Assembly: GCA_013298845.1 (NCBI GenBank)
Contig: JAAFJN010000032.1
Coordinates: forward strand, 1-57,249
Origin: Chitinophagales bacterium
GTDB lineage: Bacteria > Bacteroidota > Bacteroidia > Chitinophagales > Saprospiraceae
Length of the DNA stretch: 57,249 nt
Direction: 5' to 3'
Part shown: positions 16,701 to 24,238 of the stretch, in pieces
Numbering within the stretch: the first letter of the stretch is position 1
How the letters are laid out: each line of letters starts with the position of its first letter
Made by a program: the position numbers and the translations under genes
The notes under the pieces: generated by a model
The model's database searches: none
Seen by the model: the letters and a program-made list of their open reading frames with translations, nothing else
What the model was told of the DNA's origin: nothing

Positions 16701-18104
16701 TTTGCCTTTGTCGTTTTTCGACTCGTACGTCATTTCACCTAAACCGCTGGCGTTGAGGACGAGCAAACTGCCTTCCAGCAGTTCCGGTTCGCGGCGGTGG
16801 GGCAATTGATCCAATGCCGCCCGCAATTCTGCCGAGTGTACATCGTGGGTATCAAAAACCAAAATAGCCTGCACCTTTTTTTGGGTGATAATGGGATAAA
16901 TAACGTCTTCTATTTCCGCCTGATAAATATATTTGGGTTTCCGATCTCCAACCAAACTATCTACTGCAATCAATCCGCGCCCTTTTTGGTCTTCAATTTG
17001 ACGGGTTTCGGCGTGACCGCCGAAGTAAAACACCACCGTATCGCCGGGGCGGGCTTTATTAAAAGTGGATAAGCCCTCTCGAATGGCGGCAACCGTTGCT
17101 TTTTTATTCGTTAATTTTTTCAGCCGCACGACTTGCCCGTTTTGAGCGGCGGTTTGCTCCAACCGGTCCGAAAAGGCTTCCATATCGTGCACACAACCGG
17201 CCAAAGCACCTATCGATGCGTCATATTTATCAATCCCGACGGCAAAAGCCCACACGGTTTGGGTTTGAATTTCTTCTATTTGCCCGGCCACGGCACCCGG
17301 TACTTTTATTTCAATGCCGCCTTCGCTGTTGTTATCGAGCAAATTCAAATTCCGCGTAACGTGTTCAAGTTTTTCCAAAAAAACCTTACTTCCCTGTTGA
17401 AGCAACGCTTTCCAGGCTTCTACCAAGCGGGCATTGTCGCGCAAATGGGACAAATCTTTTTCCCCCGATGCCCCGTATAAACCTTCTAATTGCGCGGCGG
17501 TTTTGGCCCAAATATCCATCAAACGCATCGCTTCGGCTTCTCGACCACTGTTCAAAGCGGCCAACAGGCGCAGGCCCAATTGGCGTTGTACCCGCTGGTG
17601 GTTGGTATAGGCCAGGGCACCCCACTCCTGCACATCGGTGTAGCCTTCGCCCCAACGCACCAAACCCGGGTTGGGTTTTTGGTGGTATTCTTGCACAAAT
17701 GCCGCAATATCCGCCACGGTTTTGAGGCCCCGGCCCGCCCATTCGGTACTCCCCGACGCGGTGTGCAGCCATTGTTGAAACGCCATGCGCACCTCGTGGT
17801 GCATTTCGTACAATTCCACCCCAACCTCTTTGCACAGCGGCGACAACAAAAAATCGGCGACGGCAATCCGGTGAATGGCCATTTGGTGCGGCCCCCATTT
17901 ATAGCCGTAAAAATTTTGCCAAATTTTGTACAACAAATCGGGCGTTAACAAAGCCGGTACCGACGCATAGCCCGCCAAAATAAAATGCCCAAACCGGTAT
18001 TCCTGAAAATACGCCTCAACAAACCGTTTATAATACCACACCACGCGCTGTTCGTCGGTAACCGACAAAGATTGCGTGGGGAAATATGGTGGTAACGTGG
18101 ACAT
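13701..18104 (-). CDS. Giant caspase-like protein with lost catalytic Cys, SH3 domain and about four EAD11-like repeats
   Basis: This is a 1467-residue multidomain protein without a signal peptide. Residues about 10-235 form a helical module (ALLTPDLLYKIWQNF, ADFLLSPLCKEVGVELYEM) that I recall from N-termini of formylglycine-enzyme and caspase effectors in cyanobacteria and Bacteroidota. Residues about 285-530 are a caspase (C14) domain: AVGIDKYD, YFGGHAE with His364, then FDTHDVHSAEL where Val422 replaces the cysteine of D-x-C-H-S-G, so proteolysis is unlikely. Beta-rich domains follow to about 900. Regions near 930-1005, 1020-1100, 1215-1295 and 1375-1450 resemble effector-associated domain 11 (for example SRLIDVKKNLNNGMIAREEA and ARWNRLQLRNRQGIIT). 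An SH3b-like segment sits at about 1320-1365. The ATG at 18104 is preferred to the upstream GTG at 18125. DNA for repeats 1-3 is AT-rich. Probably a cytoplasmic adaptor of a conflict system. Confidence 0.8.
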   Translation of the reverse strand: MSTLPPYFPTQSLSVTDEQRVVWYYKRFVEAYFQEYRFGHFILAGYASVPALLTPDLLYKIWQNFYGYKWGPHQMAIHRIAVADFLLSPLCKEVGVELYEMHHEVRMAFQQWLHTASGSTEWAGRGLKTVADIAAFVQEYHQKPNPGLVRWGEGYTDVQEWGALAYTNHQRVQRQLGLRLLAALNSGREAEAMRLMDIWAKTAAQLEGLYGASGEKDLSHLRDNARLVEAWKALLQQGSKVFLEKLEHVTRNLNLLDNNSEGGIEIKVPGAVAGQIEEIQTQTVWAFAVGIDKYDASIGALAGCVHDMEAFSDRLEQTAAQNGQVVRLKKLTNKKATVAAIREGLSTFNKARPGDTVVFYFGGHAETRQIEDQKGRGLIAVDSLVGDRKPKYIYQAEIEDVIYPIITQKKVQAILVFDTHDVHSAELRAALDQLPHRREPELLEGSLLVLNASGLGEMTYESKNDKGKVSGHFTDALLRIWAESATTFTWRQLLSMVARSLKRAKGQDQTPYLEAFPASAGDYFILSDKRDDTGVITVQYNKEVEEWVVVAPNGVVLQPALPFYPTVVRLRNRPTQTCRVIERGGKLVLADFNAKNKNVPLEVTLVQNAPERVKVTFDPAMWEGVRNQLANVLQEVGMPHAVLTDNPSEARFFFYNRGEQFLLRDHLVRPDDDPFSTSENFIFDHDARRFITQVDHLARWEIIGRMGKKMDETGVQMSVEKAEGLDIASLNNTSSLPISGEPVAWSGGLPVQIHYRSNTNGQWHAPALRVEVKQALQDRYVHVVLLDTEFGITVFPPYRVSADVAQNVVQQSNIVTQSMSYTPENAPQPWVAFTVSDAALNQGITEKGGYIKVFLADQPIDLGALSQGPLEQVFANYSPGRTQALLLDKELTGFTVPVVVYRQAQEEIANDRPNPTADIPVDEPEKPSDDQELNSIKQLLKSNLIAEAIKHLRDFTNQTSLPQEEFMLLNSRLIDVKKNLNNGMIAREEAEIEFNSIVSGIYSTISEIANYNQNIDNSIGKEEVENVKDYVAKGDINKCIELAGAWEYPLISPILEELLVVTAARWARCMFDVNLGLASSSEKTTIANTVARNFLHVVNTLQGKATFFPTEVSLDSDNNKVLEGIIDFLKDDKIGYALSYLMEHSSANGNSGYNADLNLLKERIIHVEYSEMKHVQVFEKNDIEKNKIVASLVSMAWDIFQVKPTLVPKTVRFSNDEVKKLAESGEWRMLVDELSDVNIIGLDEETAEEIILLCARWNRLQLRNRQGIITNTDYAPQTLKLGSSILRVFERLEKKPESATSDDSNTPNTGSAAPETETPLLPVLAYGSITAEEAPVHSAPAENATLVRRIPYGTRIEIVAENERWFRIQNIEKEMTEVRDLIADNQMGKVFAALEELKINNENIATINAQFFSARRDLEMATIDQNAYQIIENRLVMELINEINTLARTPEWVPAASVYKEDPAALA

Positions 18105-18111
18105 GTTGTGG

Positions 18112-18143
18112 TACTTTTGCGACACAAATAAAGCACAAAAGTA
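18112..18143. promoter_or_regulatory. Face-to-face divergent promoter boxes
   Basis: TACTTTTG at 18112-18119 (plus) and its exact inverse CAAAAGTA at 18136-18143 (minus) are both TAnnTTTG -7 boxes. The plus box would serve the TonB receptor (ATG 18162), the minus box the caspase-like gene (ATG 18104). The two transcription starts would fall in the 16 bp between the boxes, so the two RNA polymerases cannot bind at once. No good -33 TTTG was seen for either. Confidence 0.55.
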
Positions 18144-18161
18144 TTTAACACAACTAGATAA

Positions 18162-20693
18162 ATGGCGCGTTTCCTCTTTTCTTTGCTCGCAGTACTCATT
18201 TCTTCCTGCTTAACGGCCCAAACGGCTATCGTTTCCGGGCGCATCACCGATGCCGCGGGGGGCGAACCGCTGGAATTTGTCAGTGTATTTATTAAAGGTG
18301 GTAAGACCGGGGTCAGTAGTGATGAGCGGGGGAATTTTTCCATTCAGGTCCCAGCGGACCAACGCGTTACGTTGGGATTTCGCCGGGTAGCGTATAAAGA
18401 AAGTAGTTACGATATTTTGCCCCTCGTGTCGGGTGCCCGTTTTGTGCTGGACGTGAGTATGGCCCCCAACCAAAGTAATATGGAAGTCGTTATCACCGAA
18501 CGCCGCCTCGACGACGGCGGAATGGTAAAAGAAAAAAAGATGGATAACCTCAAAATGCTGCCCAGCACTACGGGGAACCTCGAAAGCATACTACCGCATA
18601 TTGCACTGGGCACCAATACCGGGGCCGGCGGTGAACTGACCTCGCAGTACCAGGTGCGCGGCGGTAACTACGACGAAAACCTGGTGTATGTTAATGATTT
18701 TGAAATTTACCGCCCGCAGTTGATCCGCGCCGGTCAACAAGAAGGTTTATCGTTTCCGAATATTGATCTGGTGCGCGATTTGTCGTTTTCCTCCGGCGGT
18801 TTCCAGGCCAAATACGGCGATAAAATGTCGTCGGTACTGGATATTAAATACAAACGCCCCGACAGCACGCGGGCGTCGGTAAGCGGAAGTTTGCTGGGCG
18901 CATCGGGGCACCTGGAGGGCAGTTGGAAACCCAATAAAAGCGGTTACCGTACTTTGCGTTATTTGGCCGGTGCCCGGTACAAAACAACCCGCCTGCTGCT
19001 CGGCAGCCTCGATGTAAAAGGCGAATACGTGCCAGATTTCACCGATTTCCAGACGTATATTACTTACGATATCAACCGCGACTGGCAAATTGGTTTCATT
19101 GGCAACTACAACCGTTCGGTGTATTCGTTTCAACCCGTTTCGGCGGATCGCGCTTTTGGCCTCATTGATTTTGCATTGCGCATCCGAACGGCCTTTGAAG
19201 GACAGGAAGTGGATGATTTTACCCAGGCGATGGGTGGCGTTTCGCTCACGTATTTGCCCGACCGCGAAAAAAACCCCATTTATCATAAATTTCTAACGTC
19301 GCGTTGGCGCAGCCAAGAAAACGAACGTTTCGATATTTTGGGTTATTACCTGTTGGGCGAAATTGAAACCAACCTCGGGGCCGATAATTTTGGCGAAATT
19401 GTGAGTGTTTTGGGTACCGGCACCCAGCACACCTGGGTCCGCAATTACCTCACCGCCGATGTCACCAACGCAGAATACAAAGGGGGTATCGAGTTACAAA
19501 ACGACGACCGCGACCGTAACCTCGTGCGCAGCCATTTTTTGCAGTGGTCGGCCAAATGGCAAAGCGAGGTCATTGCTGATAAAATTAACGAATGGGAACG
19601 CCTCGATTCGGCCTTGTACTCCATTCCCTACGATACCACCATTTTGCTGGTGCGCAACGTGCTAAAAACCCGCAACAACCTGAACAGCAACCGTTTTACC
19701 GCTTCTTTTCAGGATACGTGGACCTGGCGGCAGGAAGGGGTACGCGAAGTGCAGGCCACGGCCGGCGTACGCGGGGCCTATTGGGACCTCAACGGCGATT
19801 GGTTTGTAACACCCCGCGCCCAATTGTTGTACAAACCCCTCAATACCCGCCGCGACCTCTCCTATCGTTTGGCCAGCGGCATGTATTTCCAACAACCATT
19901 TTACCGCGAATTGCGCCGCATTGACGGTACGGTAAACACCGATGTCAGCGCTCAAAAAAGTGCGCATTTTCTCGCCGGTTTCACCTACGATTTTTTGTGG
20001 GGACGCCGCCGACCAACCAAAATGCGCCTGATTAGCGAAATTTATTACAAAAGAATGTGGGATTTAGTCTCTTACGACCTCGACAACGTGCGCGTGCGCT
20101 ACGCGGGCGAAAACGACTCGCGTGGTTACGCTACCGGCTTCGACCTTCGCCTCAACGGGGAATTTGTACCAGGCGCCGAAAGTTGGGTCAACTTCTCGTT
20201 GCTGCGCACCCGCGAACAATTGTACGGCGTACAACACAAAGTACGTACCGTAGGCCAACGCGACGGGGTGAACGTAAAAGATGTACCTCGCCCAACGGAC
20301 CGTTTTTTCACCATGTCCATGTTTTTCCAGGACAACCTCAAACGCAATAAAAACTTCAAAACCCACCTGAACTTTACCGTGGGCAGTGGTTTGCCGTTTG
20401 GTTTGGCGGGAAACAATACCGTCTATCGCAATACTTACCGGTTTAAACCTTACCACCGCGTGGATCTCGGATTTGGCCTGCTGTTGTGGAACAAATCGTG
20501 GATTGAAAAAAAACCACGCCATTTCTTGCGTTTTACCCGCAATACCTGGATGAGTTTGGAAGTGTTCAACCTGATGCAGGTGGCCAATGAAGCCTCCAAT
20601 ACCTGGATCAAAACAGTGTATAATACCCAATATGCCATTCCGAACTACCTGACCAGCCGCCGCCTGAACCTGCGTTTGCGGGTGGATTTGTAA
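18162..20693 (+). CDS. TonB-dependent outer-membrane receptor
   Basis: This 843-residue outer-membrane transporter has a signal peptide (to about residue 20, LTAQ), a carboxypeptidase-regulatory-like domain (about residues 22-105, VSGRITDAAGGEPLEFVSVFI), a plug domain with YQVRGGNYDENLVYVNDFEIY, and a 22-strand-type beta-barrel. The ligand is not evident. No SusD partner follows, so it is not a classical polysaccharide-utilisation SusC; an iron, vitamin or peptide receptor is possible. The C-terminus LNLRLRVDL is a typical barrel end. Divergent from the caspase-like gene. Confidence 0.9.
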   Translation: MARFLFSLLAVLISSCLTAQTAIVSGRITDAAGGEPLEFVSVFIKGGKTGVSSDERGNFSIQVPADQRVTLGFRRVAYKESSYDILPLVSGARFVLDVSMAPNQSNMEVVITERRLDDGGMVKEKKMDNLKMLPSTTGNLESILPHIALGTNTGAGGELTSQYQVRGGNYDENLVYVNDFEIYRPQLIRAGQQEGLSFPNIDLVRDLSFSSGGFQAKYGDKMSSVLDIKYKRPDSTRASVSGSLLGASGHLEGSWKPNKSGYRTLRYLAGARYKTTRLLLGSLDVKGEYVPDFTDFQTYITYDINRDWQIGFIGNYNRSVYSFQPVSADRAFGLIDFALRIRTAFEGQEVDDFTQAMGGVSLTYLPDREKNPIYHKFLTSRWRSQENERFDILGYYLLGEIETNLGADNFGEIVSVLGTGTQHTWVRNYLTADVTNAEYKGGIELQNDDRDRNLVRSHFLQWSAKWQSEVIADKINEWERLDSALYSIPYDTTILLVRNVLKTRNNLNSNRFTASFQDTWTWRQEGVREVQATAGVRGAYWDLNGDWFVTPRAQLLYKPLNTRRDLSYRLASGMYFQQPFYRELRRIDGTVNTDVSAQKSAHFLAGFTYDFLWGRRRPTKMRLISEIYYKRMWDLVSYDLDNVRVRYAGENDSRGYATGFDLRLNGEFVPGAESWVNFSLLRTREQLYGVQHKVRTVGQRDGVNVKDVPRPTDRFFTMSMFFQDNLKRNKNFKTHLNFTVGSGLPFGLAGNNTVYRNTYRFKPYHRVDLGFGLLLWNKSWIEKKPRHFLRFTRNTWMSLEVFNLMQVANEASNTWIKTVYNTQYAIPNYLTSRRLNLRLRVDL

Positions 20694-20800
20694 ATCGCCG
20701 CCGCCGCTGAAACAATAACCGATGCCCTTTGGGAAAGCGTTAATTTTCGGTTGTTTCTTAGATTTGTGGGCAAATGATGTATTTTTTACCAAATTAAAGA

Positions 20801-20808
20801 TACCTTTG
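20801..20808 (+). promoter_or_regulatory. Candidate -7 promoter box for metK
   Basis: TACCTTTG matches TAnnTTTG and lies 39 bp before the metK ATG. No S-adenosylmethionine riboswitch fold was recognised in the 154-bp leader region. Confidence 0.5.
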
Positions 20809-20847
20809 CGCCTCTTTTCCGACAATTTTAAAAATAAAATTTTATAA

Positions 20848-22083
20848 ATGCCTTACTTATTCACATCAGAGTCTGTGTCCGAAGGTCATCCGGACAAAGT
20901 GGCCGACCAAATCAGTGATGCCATTCTTGATGAGTTTCTCCGACAGGACCCCAACTCAAAAGTAGCCTGCGAAACCCTTGTTACAACGGGTTTGGTAGTG
21001 ATTGCCGGAGAAGTGCGCTCCACTGCATACGTAGACGTACAAGACGTAGCGCGCCGGACCATCGAGCGTATTGGCTACACTAAAGCAGAATATCAGTTTG
21101 AAGCCAAAAGTTGTGGTATCCTCAGCGCCATTCACGAACAAAGTGCGGATATTGCGCAGGGCGTTGATGTGGGTAAGGACGAGGACAATCAGGGTGCAGG
21201 CGACCAAGGTATGATGTTTGGTTACGCAACCAACGAAACGGACAATTATATGCCGTTGGCGCTTGATCTTTCGCACTTGTTGCTCCGCGAACTCGCGGCT
21301 ATTCGTAAAGAAGGCAAAACCATGAAATATCTCCGCCCGGACGCCAAAAGCCAGGTTACGATTGAGTACAACGACCGTCATCAGCCCAAGCGCATTGATG
21401 CCATCGTTATCAGTACACAACACGACGAAAACGTGGATCAGGAGAAAATCGCGGCGGATATTCAGCGGGTACTCATTCCACGGGTGAAAAAACTACTCCC
21501 GACGCGGATTCAGCGCTTGTTTAACCCACAAATCAAGTATTATATTAACCCAACGGGCAAATTTGTCATCGGGGGACCACACGGTGATACGGGCCTGACG
21601 GGCCGTAAAATTATTGTGGACACCTACGGCGGTAAAGGTGCGCACGGCGGTGGTGCATTCAGCGGAAAAGACCCTTCTAAAGTGGACCGTTCGGCAGCGT
21701 ACGCCACGCGCCACATTGCCAAAAACCTGGTAGCGGCGGGACTTTGCGACCAAGCATTGGTGCAGGTAGCCTACGCTATTGGTGTTGCTCAACCGGTGGG
21801 TTTGTTTGTAAATACGTACGGATCGTGCAAAATCAAAGGTTTGTCGGACGGCGAACTAGCCCAACGCCTGATGCAATTGTTCGACCTTCGCCCATCGGCG
21901 ATTGTAAAACGTTTTGGTTTAAAAAATCCGATTTTCAGCGAAACGGCGGCTTATGGCCACTTTGGTCGTTTACCGGAAACAAAAACCATTAAGTCGGCAA
22001 ACGGCGAGCGTCAGGTAGAAACCTTTACCTGGGAACGTTTGGATGCTGTTGAGGCGATTAAGAAGGAATTCGGGTTGGCATAA
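20848..22083 (+). CDS. metK: S-adenosylmethionine synthase
   Basis: The enzyme makes S-adenosylmethionine from methionine and ATP in the cytoplasm. At 411 residues it is slightly longer than the E. coli enzyme (384). Family signatures are present: the N-terminal [22 protein letters not shown], the ATP-binding [12 protein letters not shown], and the P-loop-like [19 protein letters not shown]. The C-terminal domain ([16 protein letters not shown]) is complete. Transcribed alone with a terminator behind it. Confidence 0.97.
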   Translation: MPYLFTSESVSEGHPDKVADQISDAILDEFLRQDPNSKVACETLVTTGLVVIAGEVRSTAYVDVQDVARRTIERIGYTKAEYQFEAKSCGILSAIHEQSADIAQGVDVGKDEDNQGAGDQGMMFGYATNETDNYMPLALDLSHLLLRELAAIRKEGKTMKYLRPDAKSQVTIEYNDRHQPKRIDAIVISTQHDENVDQEKIAADIQRVLIPRVKKLLPTRIQRLFNPQIKYYINPTGKFVIGGPHGDTGLTGRKIIVDTYGGKGAHGGGAFSGKDPSKVDRSAAYATRHIAKNLVAAGLCDQALVQVAYAIGVAQPVGLFVNTYGSCKIKGLSDGELAQRLMQLFDLRPSAIVKRFGLKNPIFSETAAYGHFGRLPETKTIKSANGERQVETFTWERLDAVEAIKKEFGLA

Positions 22084-22110
22084 TAGCAACTCTTATATAC
22101 AGATACAAAA

Positions 22111-22147
22111 ACACCCCGGTCGTTGTACAACTTCCGGGGTGTTTTTT
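22111..22147 (+). terminator. Intrinsic terminator after metK
   Basis: ACACCCCGG (22111-22119) pairs with CCGGGGTGT (22134-22142) over a 14-nt loop. A T-run follows, and a matching A-run precedes the stem, so it may also stop transcripts arriving from the minus strand. Confidence 0.9.
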
Positions 22148-22181
22148 ATTTGGGGAAAGTCCACGCAATGGACGACTATAT

Positions 22182-22466
22182 TTAATTCCAATTATTCACG
22201 TCATCCTGCGGGCGCAACCAGGCTTGTTGCTGTTGCTCTTCCGCTTCAGATTCCTTTTTGCGGTTTCTCCACCACCATACGGCGATGCCACCTACGATAA
22301 TATAGGGAGCCACCAGCATGTATAAAATACCGGCGTTAAGGCCCGAACCAGCGGTACCGCCATTTTGCAAATTTGATTCGGCCGTCATGCGGCACATGGG
22401 GCATTGCGCAAATGATTGGGCGGCAATGACCAGCATTATAACTACAATAGCAACTATTTTTTTCAT
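22182..22466 (-). CDS. Small exported membrane protein with CPMC motif, end of respiratory locus
   Basis: This 94-residue protein has a signal peptide (to about SFAQ) followed at once by CPMCRMTAES. It then has one transmembrane segment (LYMLVAPYIIVGGIAVWWW) and a charged cytoplasmic tail rich in E and Q. A CxxC pair just outside the membrane suggests a redox or copper-handling role in oxidase assembly, but this is inference from position next to DUF420 and Sco-like genes. Last gene of the minus-strand locus, 13 bp after the DUF420 gene. Confidence 0.7.
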   Translation of the reverse strand: MKKIVAIVVIMLVIAAQSFAQCPMCRMTAESNLQNGGTAGSGLNAGILYMLVAPYIIVGGIAVWWWRNRKKESEAEEQQQQAWLRPQDDVNNWN

Positions 22467-22479
22467 CGCGTAAATGTGT

Positions 22480-23058
22480 TTAATAATATGGTTTCAACAT
22501 CAAATAGCACAGCGGACCAGTTACGGCAACGTATAACCACAACGGATACACCCAGCGCGCCATTTTCTTGTGGCGATCAAACTGGTTGGTAAAAGCGCGA
22601 TTAAATGTCAGGAGAATGAAGGGTAAAATACCACCCGCTAATACAATATGCGTTCCCAGCAATAATAAATACCAGGTACGCGTAGAACCTATCGCCAAGC
22701 GTTCAGCCTCGTCTAATATGCCGTTGTGGTTGCTGTCCCCAAAAATAATTTCGGGTGTTGTAGAGTGGTATAAAACGTACGACAACAAAAACAACGCTGA
22801 ACAAGCCAACGCCGCGTAAATCATGTTGCGGTGCGCACTGATGTTTTTACTTTTGATAAAATACAAAGCCGCCAATAAAAAGACCGCCGCCAGACCGTTG
22901 AGGGTAGCGTGCAATGGCGGTAAAAAACTAAAATCAATGCCCAAATCCAACTTCGGCAAACGGCGCATGGCCCCCACCAGAAGCAATACCACCGCCGAAA
23001 CGATGTAGGCCGCCAGATTCATCTTCTTTTCTAATTGAACATTAGCTGCTGAACCCAT
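22480..23058 (-). CDS. DUF420 family membrane protein
   Basis: This 192-residue protein has five hydrophobic helices and the DUF420 hallmarks: PPLHATLNGLAAVFLLAALYFIK, ISAHRNMIYAA, and the late LLLGTHIVLAGGILPFIL and HKKMARWVYPLWLYVAVTGPLCYLM. Conserved histidines in these helices suggest heme or metal contact, in keeping with its habitual place beside heme-copper oxidase genes (CtaM-like). An EF-hand-like DSNHNGILDEAE loop lies between helices, possibly binding calcium. It is 8 bp from the Sco-like gene. Confidence 0.85.
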   Translation of the reverse strand: MGSAANVQLEKKMNLAAYIVSAVVLLLVGAMRRLPKLDLGIDFSFLPPLHATLNGLAAVFLLAALYFIKSKNISAHRNMIYAALACSALFLLSYVLYHSTTPEIIFGDSNHNGILDEAERLAIGSTRTWYLLLLGTHIVLAGGILPFILLTFNRAFTNQFDRHKKMARWVYPLWLYVAVTGPLCYLMLKPYY

Positions 23059-23066
23059 TTTTGAAT

Positions 23067-23714
23067 CTATTTTTTAAACTGTTTTGGAATAATGATCGCA
23101 ATTTGCTGCACCATCCGGTCAATTTCATTTTTATCCTCTGCGTTGTAAAAACGCCGAATGATCCCGGATGTATCGGCCAATGCGTAATAATGTGGATAAG
23201 GTTTCACGCCTTCTGACTGGCAGTAGTACTGATAACCCTCGTCCAGTATCTTCGTAAATGTTTTTACGGTTCCGGTTGTTAGCCAATTGGATAATTCCGA
23301 CGAGGGCCGTCCCATCCGATAGTTCCGAAATTCTGATGTTTCGTTGCCGTACACCAGTACCATCCTGAAATCATTACGTACCGATTCGGTTTTAAAACCA
23401 AACTGCTTAACGAGTTCTTCTCCGGTTTCCAACACCTGTTTGTTGATGGGTGTCAGGTCGGCATTAGGGCCAAAATTATAGACGACACATAGTTTTCCAT
23501 CCACCATATCTTCCTGTGACCCGTCTTGCCAAATAATGGGAAGTTCGGGCATTTTACCAAAATCCTTTAATTCGGACTGGGCATCTACACGCCACTTGAA
23601 TCCTTGGCTTAAATACACATAGGACATGGTGGGCAGAACAAATAACATGAGCGCAATCACACTGTAAACAAAAATTTTACGGGGTGTGATTTTATTTTCC
23701 GGTTGCTGTGACAT
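23067..23714 (-). CDS. Sco1/SenC-like thioredoxin-fold protein lacking copper ligands
   Basis: This 215-residue protein has one N-terminal membrane anchor (about residues 15-35) and a periplasmic thioredoxin-like domain. It sits where a Sco copper chaperone is usual in Bacteroidota oxidase loci. The strand that should carry CxxxC reads VVYNFGPNADLTPINKQV, so both copper-binding cysteines are absent. A YALADTSGIIRRFYNAED stretch resembles the Sco C-terminal strand pair. It may be a structural or redox-inactive paralogue. The family call rests on layout and context rather than a strong motif. Confidence 0.6.
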   Translation of the reverse strand: MSQQPENKITPRKIFVYSVIALMLFVLPTMSYVYLSQGFKWRVDAQSELKDFGKMPELPIIWQDGSQEDMVDGKLCVVYNFGPNADLTPINKQVLETGEELVKQFGFKTESVRNDFRMVLVYGNETSEFRNYRMGRPSSELSNWLTTGTVKTFTKILDEGYQYYCQSEGVKPYPHYYALADTSGIIRRFYNAEDKNEIDRMVQQIAIIIPKQFKK

Positions 23715-23740
23715 ATTTTACAAACAATTGACAATCAACA

Positions 23741-23769
23741 AAAAAGGCGAGGTGTAAGCCTCGCCTTTT
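23741..23769 (-). terminator. Terminator or attenuator between oxidase subunit IV and the Sco-like gene
   Basis: The arms AAAAGGCGAGG (23742-23752) and CCTCGCCTTTT (23759-23769) are a perfect 11-bp inverted repeat with a 6-nt loop. On the minus strand the hairpin ends in a T-run, directly after the subunit IV stop, so downstream genes may be expressed at a lower level. Confidence 0.8.
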
Positions 23770-23772
23770 GTT

Positions 23773-24192
23773 TTATCCTTTATATGTGGTGGAAGGCACT
23801 AAAAGATGACCAGTCTTAGGAGCGGCAGGTGTAACCACTTGCTCGTTCTTCTCCTTGATCTTCTCCCGACTTGCCCCCCAGGAACTACCTTCTTGGAAAA
23901 AAGCGATAATCGCCCACACCAAGAGTAAGGTTGGCATCAATACACTCATGGCCAAACCACGTACTTCGTGCGCCATGTGCATAAAGAAAAACACAATGAA
24001 GTATGCTTTATACAAAGAGGCAGATACCATTGCAAGCATATACAAATAATGCATAGCACCTTCCCATTTTTCCATACCCAAGTGGCCTTTAGCCAAAAGA
24101 GCAACGAATACCTCTACCAAGGTGATAATGCCTAAAAGAATCAGGCCGCGTACCACGAAACGCTTTTGTTCTTCGTATGACTGATGAGACAT
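23773..24192 (-). CDS. Cytochrome c oxidase subunit IV family protein
   Basis: This 139-residue protein has three transmembrane helices in the order of the prokaryotic COX4 family: RGLILLGIITLVEVFVALLA, a central MHYLYMLAMVSASLYKAYFIVFFFMHMAHE, and MSVLMPTLLLVWAIIAFF. The central helix pair with its MHMAHE turn is characteristic. It is a small accessory subunit of the aa3-type oxidase in the inner membrane, downstream of the two subunit III genes. Confidence 0.85.
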   Translation of the reverse strand: MSHQSYEEQKRFVVRGLILLGIITLVEVFVALLAKGHLGMEKWEGAMHYLYMLAMVSASLYKAYFIVFFFMHMAHEVRGLAMSVLMPTLLLVWAIIAFFQEGSSWGASREKIKEKNEQVVTPAAPKTGHLLVPSTTYKG

Positions 24193-24238
24193 AATAATAG
24201 ATATGTTTTACCGAAAACCGATGTTTAAAGTGAATGAT

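Noticed and set aside
18105-18125. GTG start of the caspase-like gene at 18125
   Set aside because: The ATG at 18104 is a better codon, and the minus-strand -7 box at 18136-18143 would leave almost no leader for the GTG.
20694-20847. Possible S-adenosylmethionine riboswitch in the metK leader
   Set aside because: No SAM-I or SAM-II core pattern or stable stem arrangement was recognised; only a promoter box is supported.
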